A stretch of 64,000 bases of DNA from Arthrobacter sp. C9C5 (GCF_013359735.1 NZ_JABFMX010000001.1:62001-126000); one strand, 5' to 3'. Numbered from the stretch's first letter, positions 1-8,843 are shown. Made by a program: numbers and translations. Notes: a model not told the origin generated them from the letters alone.

Positions 1-327
1 TCCAGCAAGGCGGTGCAGATCGACCACGTCGTGGCGCTGGGTGACGCCTGGCAAAAGGGGGCCCAGCAGCTGAGTCCGCTTCAGCGCCAGCACCTCGCCA
101 ACGATCCGTTGAACCTCATCGCCGTTGACGGTCAGGCCAACCAGGACAAGAGCGCGTCCGACGCCGCCACCTGGCTGCCGCCGAACAAGGCGTTCCGCTG
201 CCACTATGTGGCCCGGCAAATCTCGGTGAAGGCCGCCTACGGGCTGTGGGTGACGCCGGCCGAAAAGGACGCGATGAAACGGGTTCTTGGTGCCTGCCCT
301 GGGCAGCAGACCATCGTGCCGCGCTGA
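1..327 (+). CDS. HNH endonuclease family protein, C-terminal part (5' end outside window)
   Basis: The reading frame is open from the first base, so the gene starts upstream of the window; the GTG at 13 is an internal valine. The visible 108 residues carry a D-H-V-V-A-L motif early on, an N-D-P-L-N-L motif in the middle and a downstream W-L-P-P-N-K. This is the arrangement of the DUF1524/HNH (GmrSD C-terminal-like) nuclease fold seen in many secreted actinobacterial proteins. The catalytic His is probably the one in DHVVAL. Two cysteines near the end could form a disulfide. The substrate cannot be told from the fragment. The family call is fairly secure, the biological role is not. Confidence 0.8.
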   Translation, partial: SSKAVQIDHVVALGDAWQKGAQQLSPLQRQHLANDPLNLIAVDGQANQDKSASDAATWLPPNKAFRCHYVARQISVKAAYGLWVTPAEKDAMKRVLGACPGQQTIVPR

Positions 328-448
328 CTGGTGCGCACTGACCGTGCCACGCTGACGAGGTCGGCCGGATTCCCAGCTCATTGACAGGCGACACCACCAG
401 GTCTACGACTGGACTCGTCAGCTAAGGCCCACCATTCGAGGAGCAGAA

Positions 449-736
449 ATGGCCTACGGAGTTGTGCACTTTTTCCCGGGGGGAACCAAGGAACAGTACG
501 AGGCGTCCATTGCCGCGGTCCATCCCGGCGAAGGTCGCTTGCCGGAGGGTCAAGTCTTCCATGCCGGCGGCGCTTCAGCCGGAGGCTGGACGATCATGGC
601 GGTCCATGATTCGAAGGAGAGCTGGGAGAAATTCCGTGACGGCATCCTGATGCCCAAAATGCAGGCAGGCATCGAGGGCGGCTTTAGCTCCCCGCCGGAA
701 GAGACCGTCATCGACCTGTACAAGGTGATGCCTTAG
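449..736 (+). CDS. small conserved hypothetical protein, dimeric alpha/beta-barrel-like
   Basis: A 95-residue soluble protein. The ATG is preceded by GAGGAG about 6 bases upstream, which fixes the start. The layout (beta strand MAYGVVHFF, helix, a W-T-I-M-A-V-H-D strand, an amphipathic helix around E-S-W-E-K-F, then a closing strand) resembles the ABM/dimeric ferredoxin-like barrel proteins, but I recognise no specific family signature. There is no signal peptide or membrane segment. It stands alone between the HNH gene and a convergent membrane protein. Function unknown. Confidence 0.75.
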   Translation: MAYGVVHFFPGGTKEQYEASIAAVHPGEGRLPEGQVFHAGGASAGGWTIMAVHDSKESWEKFRDGILMPKMQAGIEGGFSSPPEETVIDLYKVMP

Positions 737-755
737 CCCGCCGGATCCTCGGCTC

Positions 756-1397
756 TCAGAAGAGCACCGAGACCAGGCACCAGCCGGCGAGGAGCAGCCC
801 CAGGGCCAGCATTGGGACGTTCCATTCGGAGACGACCGTGCGGTCGGCCGAACTCCAGCCGGAGCCCCCCGTCCCGCTCGCTTGGCGGGCATCCTGCCAG
901 GCCCTGACAATCGCATCCCGTCCGCCCGGCGTCGGAGACTGGCCCATCCGCTCATTGGACGGAAGCATCCCGAAGGGGCGTTCCTTCCAGTCCCGGGCCT
1001 GTTCGAACCCGGCGCCAAAGGCGCTGGGCGGCGTCGGGGCGCCCCAACTGACGTACCTCTTCCCGGCGGCTTTCACCGTCACGGTATAGCGGACCTCGAC
1101 GTCGTCCACCGCGGCGAACGGGATCCGGTGCCGACGGAGGCCGTTCACCACGTCAAACCCGTCGGCTCCGACGATCAGCCTTGGCTGCCACTGCGTCAGA
1201 TAGACCAGGAGTGCCGCGGCAGCCAGCCACGGAGCGGCCGCTACAGCGGCCCCGCCCCTTCCCGCGAGCAACAGCCAGCCAACGGCGGCAGCGCTGCCGG
1301 CCCAGACCAGGAGCGATACCACCCTCCCGGATGGCTCCTTGAAACTGCTCGGCTTCGGTCTTGAGCGTGTTCTGTTTTCCCCCATGCGGCCCATCAT
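756..1397 (-). CDS. membrane protein with bacterial PH-like domain
   Basis: 213 residues: a short basic N terminus, two hydrophobic helices (about residues 27-47 and 50-67), a soluble domain with P-R-L-I-V-G-A-D-G-F-D-V-V-N-G and I-P-F-A-A-V-D-D-V-E-V, and a last hydrophobic helix (about 193-212). The D-G-F-x-V followed by the I-P-(W/F)-x-x-V-x-x-V pattern is typical of small actinobacterial PH-domain membrane proteins of unknown role. Three ATG codons (1397, 1394, 1385) compete as start and none has a convincing Shine-Dalgarno. It is convergent with the small gene at 449. Confidence 0.7.
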   Translation of the reverse strand: MMGRMGENRTRSRPKPSSFKEPSGRVVSLLVWAGSAAAVGWLLLAGRGGAAVAAAPWLAAAALLVYLTQWQPRLIVGADGFDVVNGLRRHRIPFAAVDDVEVRYTVTVKAAGKRYVSWGAPTPPSAFGAGFEQARDWKERPFGMLPSNERMGQSPTPGGRDAIVRAWQDARQASGTGGSGWSSADRTVVSEWNVPMLALGLLLAGWCLVSVLF

Positions 1398-1421
1398 GCC
1401 AGCGGTGCGCAGGTTTGGCGG

Positions 1422-2396
1422 CTAAGCCCCGAGGACCTGTTCGGCGAGTTCAGCTTCCAGCCGCTCGACGTCGACCCGGTGGCACAGTTCGGTGGCGCGC
1501 GTCGTGACGGTTGCGCTTCCGGCGGCGACCGCCGAGCGGAAGGCATCGGCCAGGGTTCGACCCTGTGCCAGCCGGAGCACGAAGGCTGCCAGGAAGCTGT
1601 CGCCCGCACCGACCGTGCTCTGCACCCGCACCTGCGGCACGCCCAGCCGGAGCGTACCGCCGCTGGAAGCAAGAACGGCTCCCTGCCCGCCAAGGGTCAA
1701 TGCGACATGTTCGGCGGATCCGTCGGCCACCAGGGCCATGGCAGCGTCGAGTTCGCTTTGCTCGCTGTCCAGTGTGGTGCCGAAATGCAGCCCAAGCTCC
1801 CGCCGGCTCGGTTTGACCAGGAACACCCCCTCGGACAGGGCAGCGGCCAAGGCAGGCCCGGAGGCGTCGACCACGCACCGCGCATTCTGCTCGCGCGCCA
1901 GCCGGGCCACCTCCGCGTAAAAGTTGTCCGGCACCCCGGGCGGAAGGCTGCCGCTGGCCACCACGTAGCCACCCGGCTGGATGGAATCCGCCACCAGGGC
2001 CAGGCACAGACGCCATTCCGGCTCACTCAACTCGGGCCCCTGGAGGACAAAGCGGAACTGCTTCCCGGTGGACGTCTCATCCACCGTGAAGTCCTGCCGC
2101 GTGCTGCCCTGGATCGGCACTACCAGGGTGGCGAGCCGCTCCGCCTCGATCAGCCGCCGGTACGCCTCGCCCGTCGGGCCGCCCGCCGTGTAGACCGCCA
2201 GGGGACGTCCGCCGAGCCGTTGAACCACACGGGCCACGTTCACTCCGCCGCCGCCCGGATCCAGACGGCTGGGGCCGCAGCGGAGCTTATGACCGCTGGA
2301 GACCACCTCGGTGGTGGTGCTGATGTCCAGGGCGGGGTTCACGGTGACCGTGAGGATGGGCTGCGCCGGCGTGGTGGCTTCCATGGGCCCAAGCAT
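1422..2396 (-). CDS. PfkB-family hexose kinase (1-phosphofructokinase/6-phosphofructokinase-2 type)
   Basis: Cytosolic sugar kinase of the ribokinase/PfkB superfamily, 324 residues, the usual length. Near the N terminus is T-V-N-P-A-L-D followed by the glycine-rich substrate loop (G-G-G-G-V-N-V-A-R). Towards the C terminus is the anion-hole/catalytic signature G-A-G-D-S-F-L-A-A-F with the catalytic Asp. The N-P-A-L-D start is typical of enzymes phosphorylating fructose-1-P, fructose-6-P or tagatose-6-P, but no PTS gene lies next to it, so the substrate is open. The start could also be the ATG at 2384. It is divergent from ppk2. Confidence 0.85.
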   Translation of the reverse strand: MLGPMEATTPAQPILTVTVNPALDISTTTEVVSSGHKLRCGPSRLDPGGGGVNVARVVQRLGGRPLAVYTAGGPTGEAYRRLIEAERLATLVVPIQGSTRQDFTVDETSTGKQFRFVLQGPELSEPEWRLCLALVADSIQPGGYVVASGSLPPGVPDNFYAEVARLAREQNARCVVDASGPALAAALSEGVFLVKPSRRELGLHFGTTLDSEQSELDAAMALVADGSAEHVALTLGGQGAVLASSGGTLRLGVPQVRVQSTVGAGDSFLAAFVLRLAQGRTLADAFRSAVAAGSATVTTRATELCHRVDVERLEAELAEQVLGA

Positions 2397-2519
2397 AGGA
2401 GCGAGGGCTTACCGGTGTCCCCGGGCCGAGGTCCCCTTGTGGGCAGCCGGCCGCTCCGCAAGAATGGGCGCGGCAGGGCAGGCGGCTGGAAGTCAGCCGC
2501 CACTACTGGGGCGGGAACC

Positions 2520-3416
2520 ATGGCACATCGCAAGGCAGGCGCCGGCAAGGGCAGTGCCGGCAAAGGTCTGGCGCGCCGGAAGGCCGGCCCGGGAGAGGAC
2601 CCAGGGCAGCCAGCGCGGTTGCCGCTCGGCGTCTATGCGGCCGAACTTACCCGGCTCCAGGCGGAGCTGGTTGCGCTGCAGGAATGGGTCCGCAGCACGG
2701 GCGCGCGGGTGCTGGTGATCTTCGAGGGCCGCGACGCCGCCGGCAAGGGCAGCGCCATCAAGCGGGTCACCGAGTACCTGAATCCCCGCGTTGCCCGGAT
2801 CGTGGCGCTGCCGGCGCCGACCGAGCGGGAGCGGGGTGAATGGTATTTCCAGCGCTATGTCCAGCATCTGCCGGCAGCCGGTGAAATCGTCCTGATGGAC
2901 CGCTCCTGGTACAACCGCGCCGGCGTCGAGCGGGTGATGGGATTCTGCACGCCCGCTGAGCACAAGCGCTTCATGTCCCAGTGCCCGGTCTTTGAGCGGC
3001 TGCTGATCCAGGACGGCATCCTGCTGTTCAAATACTGGTTCTCGATCAGCCACGCGGAACAGGAACGGCGGTTCAGGTCCCGGCTGGAGGACCCGCTGCG
3101 GCAGTGGAAACTCTCGCCGATGGACCGGGAAGCGATCCTGCGGTGGGAGGACTACTCGCGGGCCAAGGACGACATGTTCATGCAGACGGACACCGCCGAA
3201 TCGCCGTGGTTTGTGGTCGAGGCAGAAGACAAGCGCCGGGCCCGGATCAACATGATCGCCCACCTGCTCTCCAGCATCGACTACACGGAAGTACGGACGG
3301 AGCCGGTGACCCTGCCGGAGAGGCCGCACGCCGTCAATTACACGCGCCCGCCGCGGGATCTCTTCCGCTACGTCCCGGACCACGCCGCCCTGCTGCTGAA
3401 ACCGGCCGAGGACTAG
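2520..3416 (+). CDS. ppk2: polyphosphate kinase 2
   Basis: Transfers phosphate between polyphosphate and nucleotides (ADP/GDP or NMP, depending on class). 298 residues from the ATG at 2520; the frame stays open far upstream but that part is the antisense of pfkB. Walker A is G-R-D-A-A-G-K-G-S (about 70-78), Walker B is E-I-V-L-M-D-R-S-W-Y-N-R (about 122-133), and the Arg-rich lid lies between the two and around residues 190-220. The extra basic 30-residue N terminus has low complexity. A single PPK2 domain of this length fits a class I/III enzyme; which one cannot be decided by eye. Confidence 0.9.
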   Translation: MAHRKAGAGKGSAGKGLARRKAGPGEDPGQPARLPLGVYAAELTRLQAELVALQEWVRSTGARVLVIFEGRDAAGKGSAIKRVTEYLNPRVARIVALPAPTERERGEWYFQRYVQHLPAAGEIVLMDRSWYNRAGVERVMGFCTPAEHKRFMSQCPVFERLLIQDGILLFKYWFSISHAEQERRFRSRLEDPLRQWKLSPMDREAILRWEDYSRAKDDMFMQTDTAESPWFVVEAEDKRRARINMIAHLLSSIDYTEVRTEPVTLPERPHAVNYTRPPRDLFRYVPDHAALLLKPAED

Positions 3417-3578
3417 CCCGCCGGCGCGTAACTCCGCGGCGGAAATTCCCCGCCTTTGCGACAGGCCGCCGGCGCGTCCCCCGAAATTGCCGGCGATTTC
3501 CGGTGCGTCGGCGTCAAACATGGGGAGAATCCGCGCCCGCCGGCGCAGTCCCGCCTTTGGGAGTAGGCCGCCGGCGCG
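3417..3578. repeat. GC-rich direct repeat cluster between convergent genes
   Basis: The whole gap between ppk2 and def carries four copies of an 11-12 base core CCGCCGGCGCG (3417-3428, 3466-3476, 3536-3546 with one change, 3568-3578), which itself contains the palindrome CGCCGGCG. Copies 1-2 and 3-4 each enclose a CCCGCCTTTG-GA segment, so the cluster looks like two diverged copies of one longer element. A near-palindrome GAAATTGCCGGCGATTTC sits between them at 3483-3500. It resembles a REP/BIME-type intergenic element and may also end transcription from both sides. Confidence 0.6.
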
Positions 3579-4151
3579 CTAGTGGCCGAACGGGTCGGGG
3601 TCCACACCCGGCATCCACGTCAGCCCGGGGACGCCCCAGCCGCTCTTCTTGGCCTGCTTCATCGCCTTGCGGGAGTACCGGTCGATCAGCCGGTTGACGT
3701 ACAGCTTGCCGTCGAGGTGGTCGTATTCATGCTGGATCACCCGAGCGAACCAGCCCGTTGCCTCGAACTCGACGGGGTTGCCGTCGCCGTCGAAGCCCTG
3801 CACCCGGGCCCATTCGGCGCGTTTGAGCGGGTACTGCCCGCCCGGGAAGGACAGGCAGCCCTCCTCTTCCTCGTCCGGGTCCGGCAGCGCCCCGGAGACC
3901 TTGGAGAGGGTCAGCACCGGGTTGACGACGACGCCGGAGGGCGGGGCGCCGTCGTCGTTGGCGTACTTGTAGACGAAAAGCCGCTTGCCCACGCCGACCT
4001 GGGGCGCGGCCAGGCCGACGCCGTTGGCGGCGTCGTTGGTCTCGAACATGTCCGCGATCAGGGTGCGGAGCTCGTCGTCGAAGACCTCAACTTCGGCGGC
4101 CCGGCGGTGCAGCACGGGTTCGCCCCAGATCGTGATGGGTAGGACTGTCAT
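3579..4151 (-). CDS. def: peptide deformylase
   Basis: Removes the N-formyl group from nascent proteins; metalloenzyme (normally Fe2+). 190 residues. All three family motifs are present: G-V-G-L-A-A-P-Q (44-51), E-G-C-L-S (97-101, with the Cys metal ligand) and Q-H-E-Y-D-H-L-D-G (140-148, two His ligands and the catalytic Glu). The frame is open further upstream to 4490, but that part overlaps the acyl-CoA dehydrogenase and has no homology; the ATG at 4151 starts the typical M-T-V-L-P-I. It sits 46 bases after the dehydrogenase on the same strand, so the two may be cotranscribed. Confidence 0.95.
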   Translation of the reverse strand: MTVLPITIWGEPVLHRRAAEVEVFDDELRTLIADMFETNDAANGVGLAAPQVGVGKRLFVYKYANDDGAPPSGVVVNPVLTLSKVSGALPDPDEEEEGCLSFPGGQYPLKRAEWARVQGFDGDGNPVEFEATGWFARVIQHEYDHLDGKLYVNRLIDRYSRKAMKQAKKSGWGVPGLTWMPGVDPDPFGH

Positions 4152-4197
4152 GTCGAAAGAGTTCCTTTGGTGCTGTTGGCTGCTGGTGCTGCGGCGG

Positions 4198-5352
4198 TCA
4201 GCCTGCGATGGTGCGGCCGACGACGTCGCGCATGATTTCGTTCGTGCCGCCGAAGATGGTGAGCAGCCGGGCCGCGAGGAAGGCCTGCGCCACCGGGTAC
4301 TCCAGGATGTAGCCGTAGCCGCCGTGCAGCTGCAGGCACCGGTCGGTGACGGACTTGGCCCGCTCAGAGGCCCAGAGCTTGGCCCGTGCCGCCGAGGCGG
4401 CGTCGAGCTCGCCCGCGTTGAACGCCCGGATGGCCTGGTCCACGTAGGTTTCAGTGACTTCAACCTCGGTGAGGATGTCGGCCAGTTCAAAGCGGCTGTT
4501 CTGGAAATCGATGATCCGCTCGCCGAACGCGTTGCGGTCCTTCGTGTACGTCACGGTCGCCTCGTAGACGGCGCGGACGACGGCGGAACTGGCTACGGCG
4601 ATGGCCAGCCGGCCCTGGGGGAGCTGCTCGGCGGCGTACTGCAGCCCCTTGCCTTCTTCGCCGACCAGGTCCGCGTGAGGCACCCGGACGTTGTCGAAGA
4701 ACAGCTCAGCGGTGTCCGAGGCCTTCAGCCCCATCTTGTCCAGCTGGTTGCCGGTGTTGTAGCCCTCGGACTTGCGCACCATGAAGAGCGAGAAGGAGTC
4801 GCGGCCGCCCCGCCCGGTGCTGCCGTCGGTGCGGGCCAGGACCAGGGACGCGTCGCCGGAGATGCCGTTGCCGATGAAGGTCTTCTGGCCGGTGATGAGC
4901 CAGTCGTCGCCGTCGCGCACGGCCTTGGTGCGGATGCCGCGGAGGTCGGAGCCGGCGCCGGGCTCGGTCCAGGCGACCGAGGTGACCGTCTCTCCGGAGA
5001 CCATGCCCGGCAGCCAGCGCGCTTTGAGATCGTCTGAGCCGTAGGCCAGCAGGTGGGGGAGGACCATGTCATCGTGCAGGTGGAAGGCCAGGCCCACGGC
5101 CAGGTGGTTGCTCTTGGCGAATTCCTCGTCCAGCACGGCACGGAAGCGGTAGTCGTCCATGCCCAGGCCGCCGAACTCTTCGGGAACGGCGAGCCCCAGC
5201 AGGCCCTGCTCGCCGGCCGCGGTCCAAAGCGAGCGGGGCATCATGTGGTCCTGGTCCCACTGGCCGTAGTGCGGGGCCACCGCCCGCGCGTTGAACTCCG
5301 CAGCCATCTCACGGAACATCTCGTGGTCTTCTTCAAAGAGCTGGCGCTTCAT
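4198..5352 (-). CDS. acyl-CoA dehydrogenase family protein
   Basis: FAD-dependent fatty acyl-CoA dehydrogenase fold, 384 residues. Seen: V-A-W-T-E-P-G-A-G-S-D-L and T-F-I-G-N-G (FAD/acyl contacts), the R-N-A-F-G-E segment, and the C-terminal Q-L-H-G-G-Y-G-Y and G-G-T-N-E-I-M blocks. The start MKRQLFEEDHEMF at 5352 matches the usual N terminus; an upstream in-frame ATG at 5403 would overlap the terminator region. Odd: the position normally holding the catalytic Glu in the long-chain/isovaleryl group (L-P-Q-E-R-L) reads L-P-Q-G-R-L, and the short/medium-chain position (Y-E-G-T) reads F-G-G-T, so the base is not where expected. The substrate is unknown. Confidence 0.9.
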   Translation of the reverse strand: MKRQLFEEDHEMFREMAAEFNARAVAPHYGQWDQDHMMPRSLWTAAGEQGLLGLAVPEEFGGLGMDDYRFRAVLDEEFAKSNHLAVGLAFHLHDDMVLPHLLAYGSDDLKARWLPGMVSGETVTSVAWTEPGAGSDLRGIRTKAVRDGDDWLITGQKTFIGNGISGDASLVLARTDGSTGRGGRDSFSLFMVRKSEGYNTGNQLDKMGLKASDTAELFFDNVRVPHADLVGEEGKGLQYAAEQLPQGRLAIAVASSAVVRAVYEATVTYTKDRNAFGERIIDFQNSRFELADILTEVEVTETYVDQAIRAFNAGELDAASAARAKLWASERAKSVTDRCLQLHGGYGYILEYPVAQAFLAARLLTIFGGTNEIMRDVVGRTIAG

Positions 5353-5392
5353 CGCGGTTCCTTCCACGCATGGACAAGACTGGACAGACAAC

Positions 5393-5424
5393 AAAGGCCG
5401 CACCGGATATCCGGTGCGGCCTTT
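5393..5424. terminator. bidirectional intrinsic terminator downstream of tRNA-His
   Basis: A perfect 32-base palindrome with AAAGG at one end and CCTTT at the other, 16-base arms. It lies between tRNA-His and the acyl-CoA dehydrogenase, both on the minus strand, so it probably ends the tRNA transcript. Confidence 0.75.
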
Positions 5425-5459
5425 GGGAAAGGTCGGACAATTCTACCGTCCTTTGTGAG

Positions 5460-5533
5460 GGTGAGCGACGGGGGTTGAACCCGCGACCTCCTGGACCACA
5501 ACCAGGCGCTCTGCCAACTGAGCTACGCCCACC
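5460..5533 (-). tRNA. tRNA-His (anticodon GTG)
   Basis: A full cloverleaf is readable on the minus strand: acceptor GTGGGCG/CGCTCAC, D arm, anticodon stem CCTGG/CCAGG with loop TTGTGGT (anticodon GTG), and T arm with GGTTCAA. The extra 5' G opposite a C at position 73 is the histidine identity feature. CCA is not encoded. Confidence 0.95.
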
Positions 5534-5663
5534 ATGTGCCCCGCCATGCCTTCCGGCGAACCGGCTGGCTGAAAAGGCAACGACAAATAGCTTACCTGCT
5601 GTTTGGGGGTGGTTTTGCCACTTTCCTCGAATTCGACGAAATTTTCCCTAAACGTGGTGGAGA

Positions 5664-6311
5664 TTACTCCGCGGGTGCTGCTGCCGGCGCGTCTGCGGGT
5701 GCATCCGCCGGGGCCATGATCGACTTCGCGATCCGCTGCGCCGTGGCGCTGTCCGGACCCGGTGCGGGCACGAAGACAGCCTCCCGGTAGTAGCGGAGCT
5801 CGTCGATGGAATCCTTGATGTCGCCCAGGGCACGGTGGCCGCCGAGCTTGGCGGGGGACTGGAAGTACGCCCGGGCGTACCAGCGCCGGGAGAGTTCCTT
5901 GATGGTGCTGACATCGATCACGCGGTAGTGCAGGTGTTCCACCAGCTCCGGCATGTCGCGGACCAGGAACACGCGGTCGGTGCCCACCGAGTTGCCGCCC
6001 AGCGGGGCCTTCTTCGGGTCCGGCACCCACTTCTTGATGTACTCGAGCACGACGGCCTGGGCTTCGGCCATGGTCTTGCCGTGGGGGAGTTCCGCCAGCA
6101 GCCCGGACCGGGTGTGCATGTCGCGCACGAAGTCGTTCATTTGGGCCAGCGCGGCGTCGTCCGGCTTGATCACGACGTCGACGCCGTCACCGAGGATGTT
6201 GAGTTCCGAATCCGTCACCAGGGCCGCGACCTCGATGAGGGCGTCGTTCTTGGAGTCCAGGCCGGTCATTTCGCAGTCGATCCACACGATGCGTTCATTA
6301 GATATAGGCAC
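5664..6311 (-). CDS. orn: oligoribonuclease (DEDDh exonuclease)
   Basis: 3'-5' exoribonuclease that degrades 2-5 nt RNA and pGpG to mononucleotides. 215 residues with a GTG start. The Exo I motif W-I-D-C-E-M-T-G holds D12 and E14; Exo II is around N-S-V-G-T-D; the DEDDh His/Asp motif is H-R-A-L-G-D-I. About 25 residues of Ala/Pro-rich tail (repeats of A-P-A-D-A) extend past the conserved domain. It is divergent from the mannosyltransferase gene with about 160 bases between. Confidence 0.95.
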   Translation of the reverse strand: MPISNERIVWIDCEMTGLDSKNDALIEVAALVTDSELNILGDGVDVVIKPDDAALAQMNDFVRDMHTRSGLLAELPHGKTMAEAQAVVLEYIKKWVPDPKKAPLGGNSVGTDRVFLVRDMPELVEHLHYRVIDVSTIKELSRRWYARAYFQSPAKLGGHRALGDIKDSIDELRYYREAVFVPAPGPDSATAQRIAKSIMAPADAPADAPAAAPAE

Positions 6312-6469
6312 CCGCCCAGCCTACCGTTCCGCCGCCGCTGAGCGGTCCGGTGCTAGGATTTCGGGTACGCGGCCGTCGAAGATTTTCGTCATCGCGGCGT
6401 GCCCCATGGCCGGCTTGTCGGTCCGCTGCGGGCCAAAACGAGCCCCACAAGAGATTGGACGATCCTGAG

Positions 6470-8035
6470 ATGACGGCGCCTGTACCTGCGGCGGGGGAAA
6501 CGGCTGCCGGTACCTCCCGCCAGTCCCCGAAGGCCGTTGTTGCTGATGTGGACAACGCCAGGTCGCCGATCCTTGCCGGATTCCTTGGCTCCGTGTTCAT
6601 GGCGGTCGGCTCGCTCGGCGTCGGCTGGCTCGCTCCGGTCTCCGAACTGCGGCGCCTGCCCTTGTTCATCTGGATGCGGACCGAGGCGGTGGGTGTCGGG
6701 CTGAGCATTGTGCTCCTGGCGGTCGGCGGAATGCTCCTGGTCCGCGCCTGGCTCCGGCTGGGGCAGCGGGTGCGGACCTGGGGCCCCGGTGCCCGCAAGG
6801 CGACGCTGCTGGCGGTGGCTGCGTGGGGGCTGCCGATGATGTTCTCCGTCCCCTTGTTCAGCCGCGACGTCTACGCCTATATCGGCCAGGGCCGCCTGAT
6901 GGTGGAAGGCTTCAACCCCTACGAGAACGGCATCTCGGCGCTGTCCAACTACTTCCAGCTGGGCGCGGACAAGATGTGGACCGAGGCTCCCGTGCCGTAC
7001 GGGCAGCTCTTCCTCTGGATTGAACAGTTCGTTGTCTGGTCCACGAACGTCCACCCCGAGGCCAGCATCATGCTGTTCCGGCTCGCGGCCCTGCTCGGAA
7101 TCGTGCTCTGCGTGATCTACGTGCCGAAACTGGCCGAGCTCCACGGCGTCAACCCGCACCGCGCCCTCTGGCTCACCGCCGCCAACCCGTTGTTCCTGAC
7201 CAACTTCATCGCCAGTGTGCACAACGATGCCCTGATGATCGGCCTGGCCCTCGCCGGCCTGTACTACTGCGCCACCAAGCGCGTGCTGCTTGGCCTGGTC
7301 CTGGTCACGCTCTCCATCTCGGTCAAACCCATCACGATCGTGTTCCTGCCGTTCATCGGCCTGCTGTGGGCGGGCAAGAACGCCAGCTGGCCGCGCAAGT
7401 TCGTCTTCTGGGCCCTCACCGCCGGCATCAGCCTGGCGCTGCTGTACGCCATGAGTCTGGTCAACGGCTTCGGGTTCGGCTGGATCAACGGGCTCTCCGC
7501 CCCGGGCAGCATCTGGATCTGGTACGCGCCGGTCGGCCTGCTGGGGCTCATTGTCGCCTCGATTTTCAACGCCTTCAGCCTGGACGGCTGGGGGATGGCC
7601 AAGTGGGTGTACGACGCCGGGAAGCTGCTGGCGCTCGGAATCGTCGGCTGGCAGATCTTCCGCGGCGACTTCGACCGGCTGATGCGACGCCTCACCCTGG
7701 CCTTCGCCGCCGTCGTCTTCCTCGCCCCGATGATCCAGTCCTGGTACGTCGTCTGGCTCATCCCGCTCTTTGCGGTGACCGGCATCCGGGACGACTGGCA
7801 GGTCAAGGCGGTGTACTTCATGGTGTCCTTCTTCATGGTCTACGCCATTTCGGACCAGCTGGAAGTCTTCCCCTACCTGCAGACGGACGACCTGGGCCTC
7901 GCGCTCGCCCTGGCCCGCAACGCCGCTGCCATCATCGCCCTGCTGTTCGCGCTGTACCTGATCTTCCTCGATCCGAAGACCAAGCAGCTGTTCAGCAAAC
8001 CGTCGGAACCGGTGACCACCCGGCCCGTCATCTGA
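6470..8035 (+). CDS. mptB: polyprenol-phosphomannose-dependent alpha-1,6-mannosyltransferase, MptB-like (GT-C)
   Basis: Integral membrane glycosyltransferase of the GT-C type that would elongate the lipomannan mannan core from polyprenyl-phosphomannose on the outer face of the membrane. 521 residues with roughly a dozen hydrophobic helices. The first extracytoplasmic loop has the S-R-D-V-Y-A-Y-I-G-Q-G-R motif (about 131-142), where the acidic residue fits the GT-C catalytic Asp of MptA/MptB. A longer frame reaches 6350, but the ATG at 6470 gives a sensible cytosolic N terminus before helix 1. The exact linkage made is an inference from the family. Confidence 0.8.
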   Translation: MTAPVPAAGETAAGTSRQSPKAVVADVDNARSPILAGFLGSVFMAVGSLGVGWLAPVSELRRLPLFIWMRTEAVGVGLSIVLLAVGGMLLVRAWLRLGQRVRTWGPGARKATLLAVAAWGLPMMFSVPLFSRDVYAYIGQGRLMVEGFNPYENGISALSNYFQLGADKMWTEAPVPYGQLFLWIEQFVVWSTNVHPEASIMLFRLAALLGIVLCVIYVPKLAELHGVNPHRALWLTAANPLFLTNFIASVHNDALMIGLALAGLYYCATKRVLLGLVLVTLSISVKPITIVFLPFIGLLWAGKNASWPRKFVFWALTAGISLALLYAMSLVNGFGFGWINGLSAPGSIWIWYAPVGLLGLIVASIFNAFSLDGWGMAKWVYDAGKLLALGIVGWQIFRGDFDRLMRRLTLAFAAVVFLAPMIQSWYVVWLIPLFAVTGIRDDWQVKAVYFMVSFFMVYAISDQLEVFPYLQTDDLGLALALARNAAAIIALLFALYLIFLDPKTKQLFSKPSEPVTTRPVI

Positions 8036-8075
8036 GCCTCAGGAGCCACCTGCTCCCGCGTCGGAAGGAAGCCCC

Positions 8076-8843
8076 ATGTCCATGATCAAGAGCCCCGAAG
8101 AGATCGCCCTGATGCGCGAGGCCGGACGGGTGGTGGCGAACGCGCTGGCGCAGGTGCGTGAGGCTGCCGCCGTCGGCGTGTCCCTCAAGGACCTCGACGG
8201 CGTGGCCGCGCAGGTGATGGCCGAGGCGGCCGCCACGCCGGCGTTCCTGAACTACCGTCCCCGCTGGGCCTCCATTCCTTTCCCCGGCGTGATCTGCACG
8301 TCCGTCAACGACGCCGTGGTGCACGGCATCCCCAACGATTACCGGCTCGAAGACGGCGACCTGCTCAGTGTGGACTGCGGTGCCTTCCTGGCGGGCTGGT
8401 GCGGGGACGCCGCCGTCAGCTTCATCGTGGGCACGGCAGACCCGGTGGACCAGGCACTGATCGACGCCACCGACGAGGCCCTGGCCCGCGGCATTGAGGC
8501 GGCGCGGATCGGCAACAAGATGGGCGACGTAGCGTACGCGATCGGCGGGGCCGCGCGCCGGGCCGGTTACGGGCTGCTCGCCGACCACGGCGGCCACGGC
8601 ATTGGCCGGACCATGCACGCGGAGCCGCCCGTGCCCAACGACGGGCGGCCGGGCCGGGGCATCAAGCTGACCGAAGGTCTGGTCATCGCGATCGAACCCA
8701 TGCTGATCCTCGGCGGCAAAGGCGACTACTACCACGACGACGACGAATGGACCCTGCGTTCAGCCAACGGACGCCGGGCGGCCCACAGCGAGCACACCGT
8801 GGCGATCACCGCGGAGGGCCCGGTCATTTTGACGCTGCCCTAG
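8076..8843 (+). CDS. map: type I methionine aminopeptidase
   Basis: Removes the initiator Met after deformylation, so it acts after the deformylase encoded at 3.6 kb. 255 residues, the short bacterial type without a zinc-finger extension. The five metal ligands are all visible: D100, D111, H174 (in H-G-G-H-G-I-G), E207 (in I-E-P-M) and E239 (in H-S-E-H-T), with the substrate His at 83. An AAGGA Shine-Dalgarno lies 7 bases ahead of the ATG. It follows the mannosyltransferase gene by 40 bases. Confidence 0.95.
   Translation: MSMIKSPEEIALMREAGRVVANALAQVREAAAVGVSLKDLDGVAAQVMAEAAATPAFLNYRPRWASIPFPGVICTSVNDAVVHGIPNDYRLEDGDLLSVDCGAFLAGWCGDAAVSFIVGTADPVDQALIDATDEALARGIEAARIGNKMGDVAYAIGGAARRAGYGLLADHGGHGIGRTMHAEPPVPNDGRPGRGIKLTEGLVIAIEPMLILGGKGDYYHDDDEWTLRSANGRRAAHSEHTVAITAEGPVILTLP

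Noticed and set aside
3579..4490. Long version of peptide deformylase starting at 4490
   Set aside because: The extra 113 residues are the shifted frame of the acyl-CoA dehydrogenase; deformylase homology starts at 4151.
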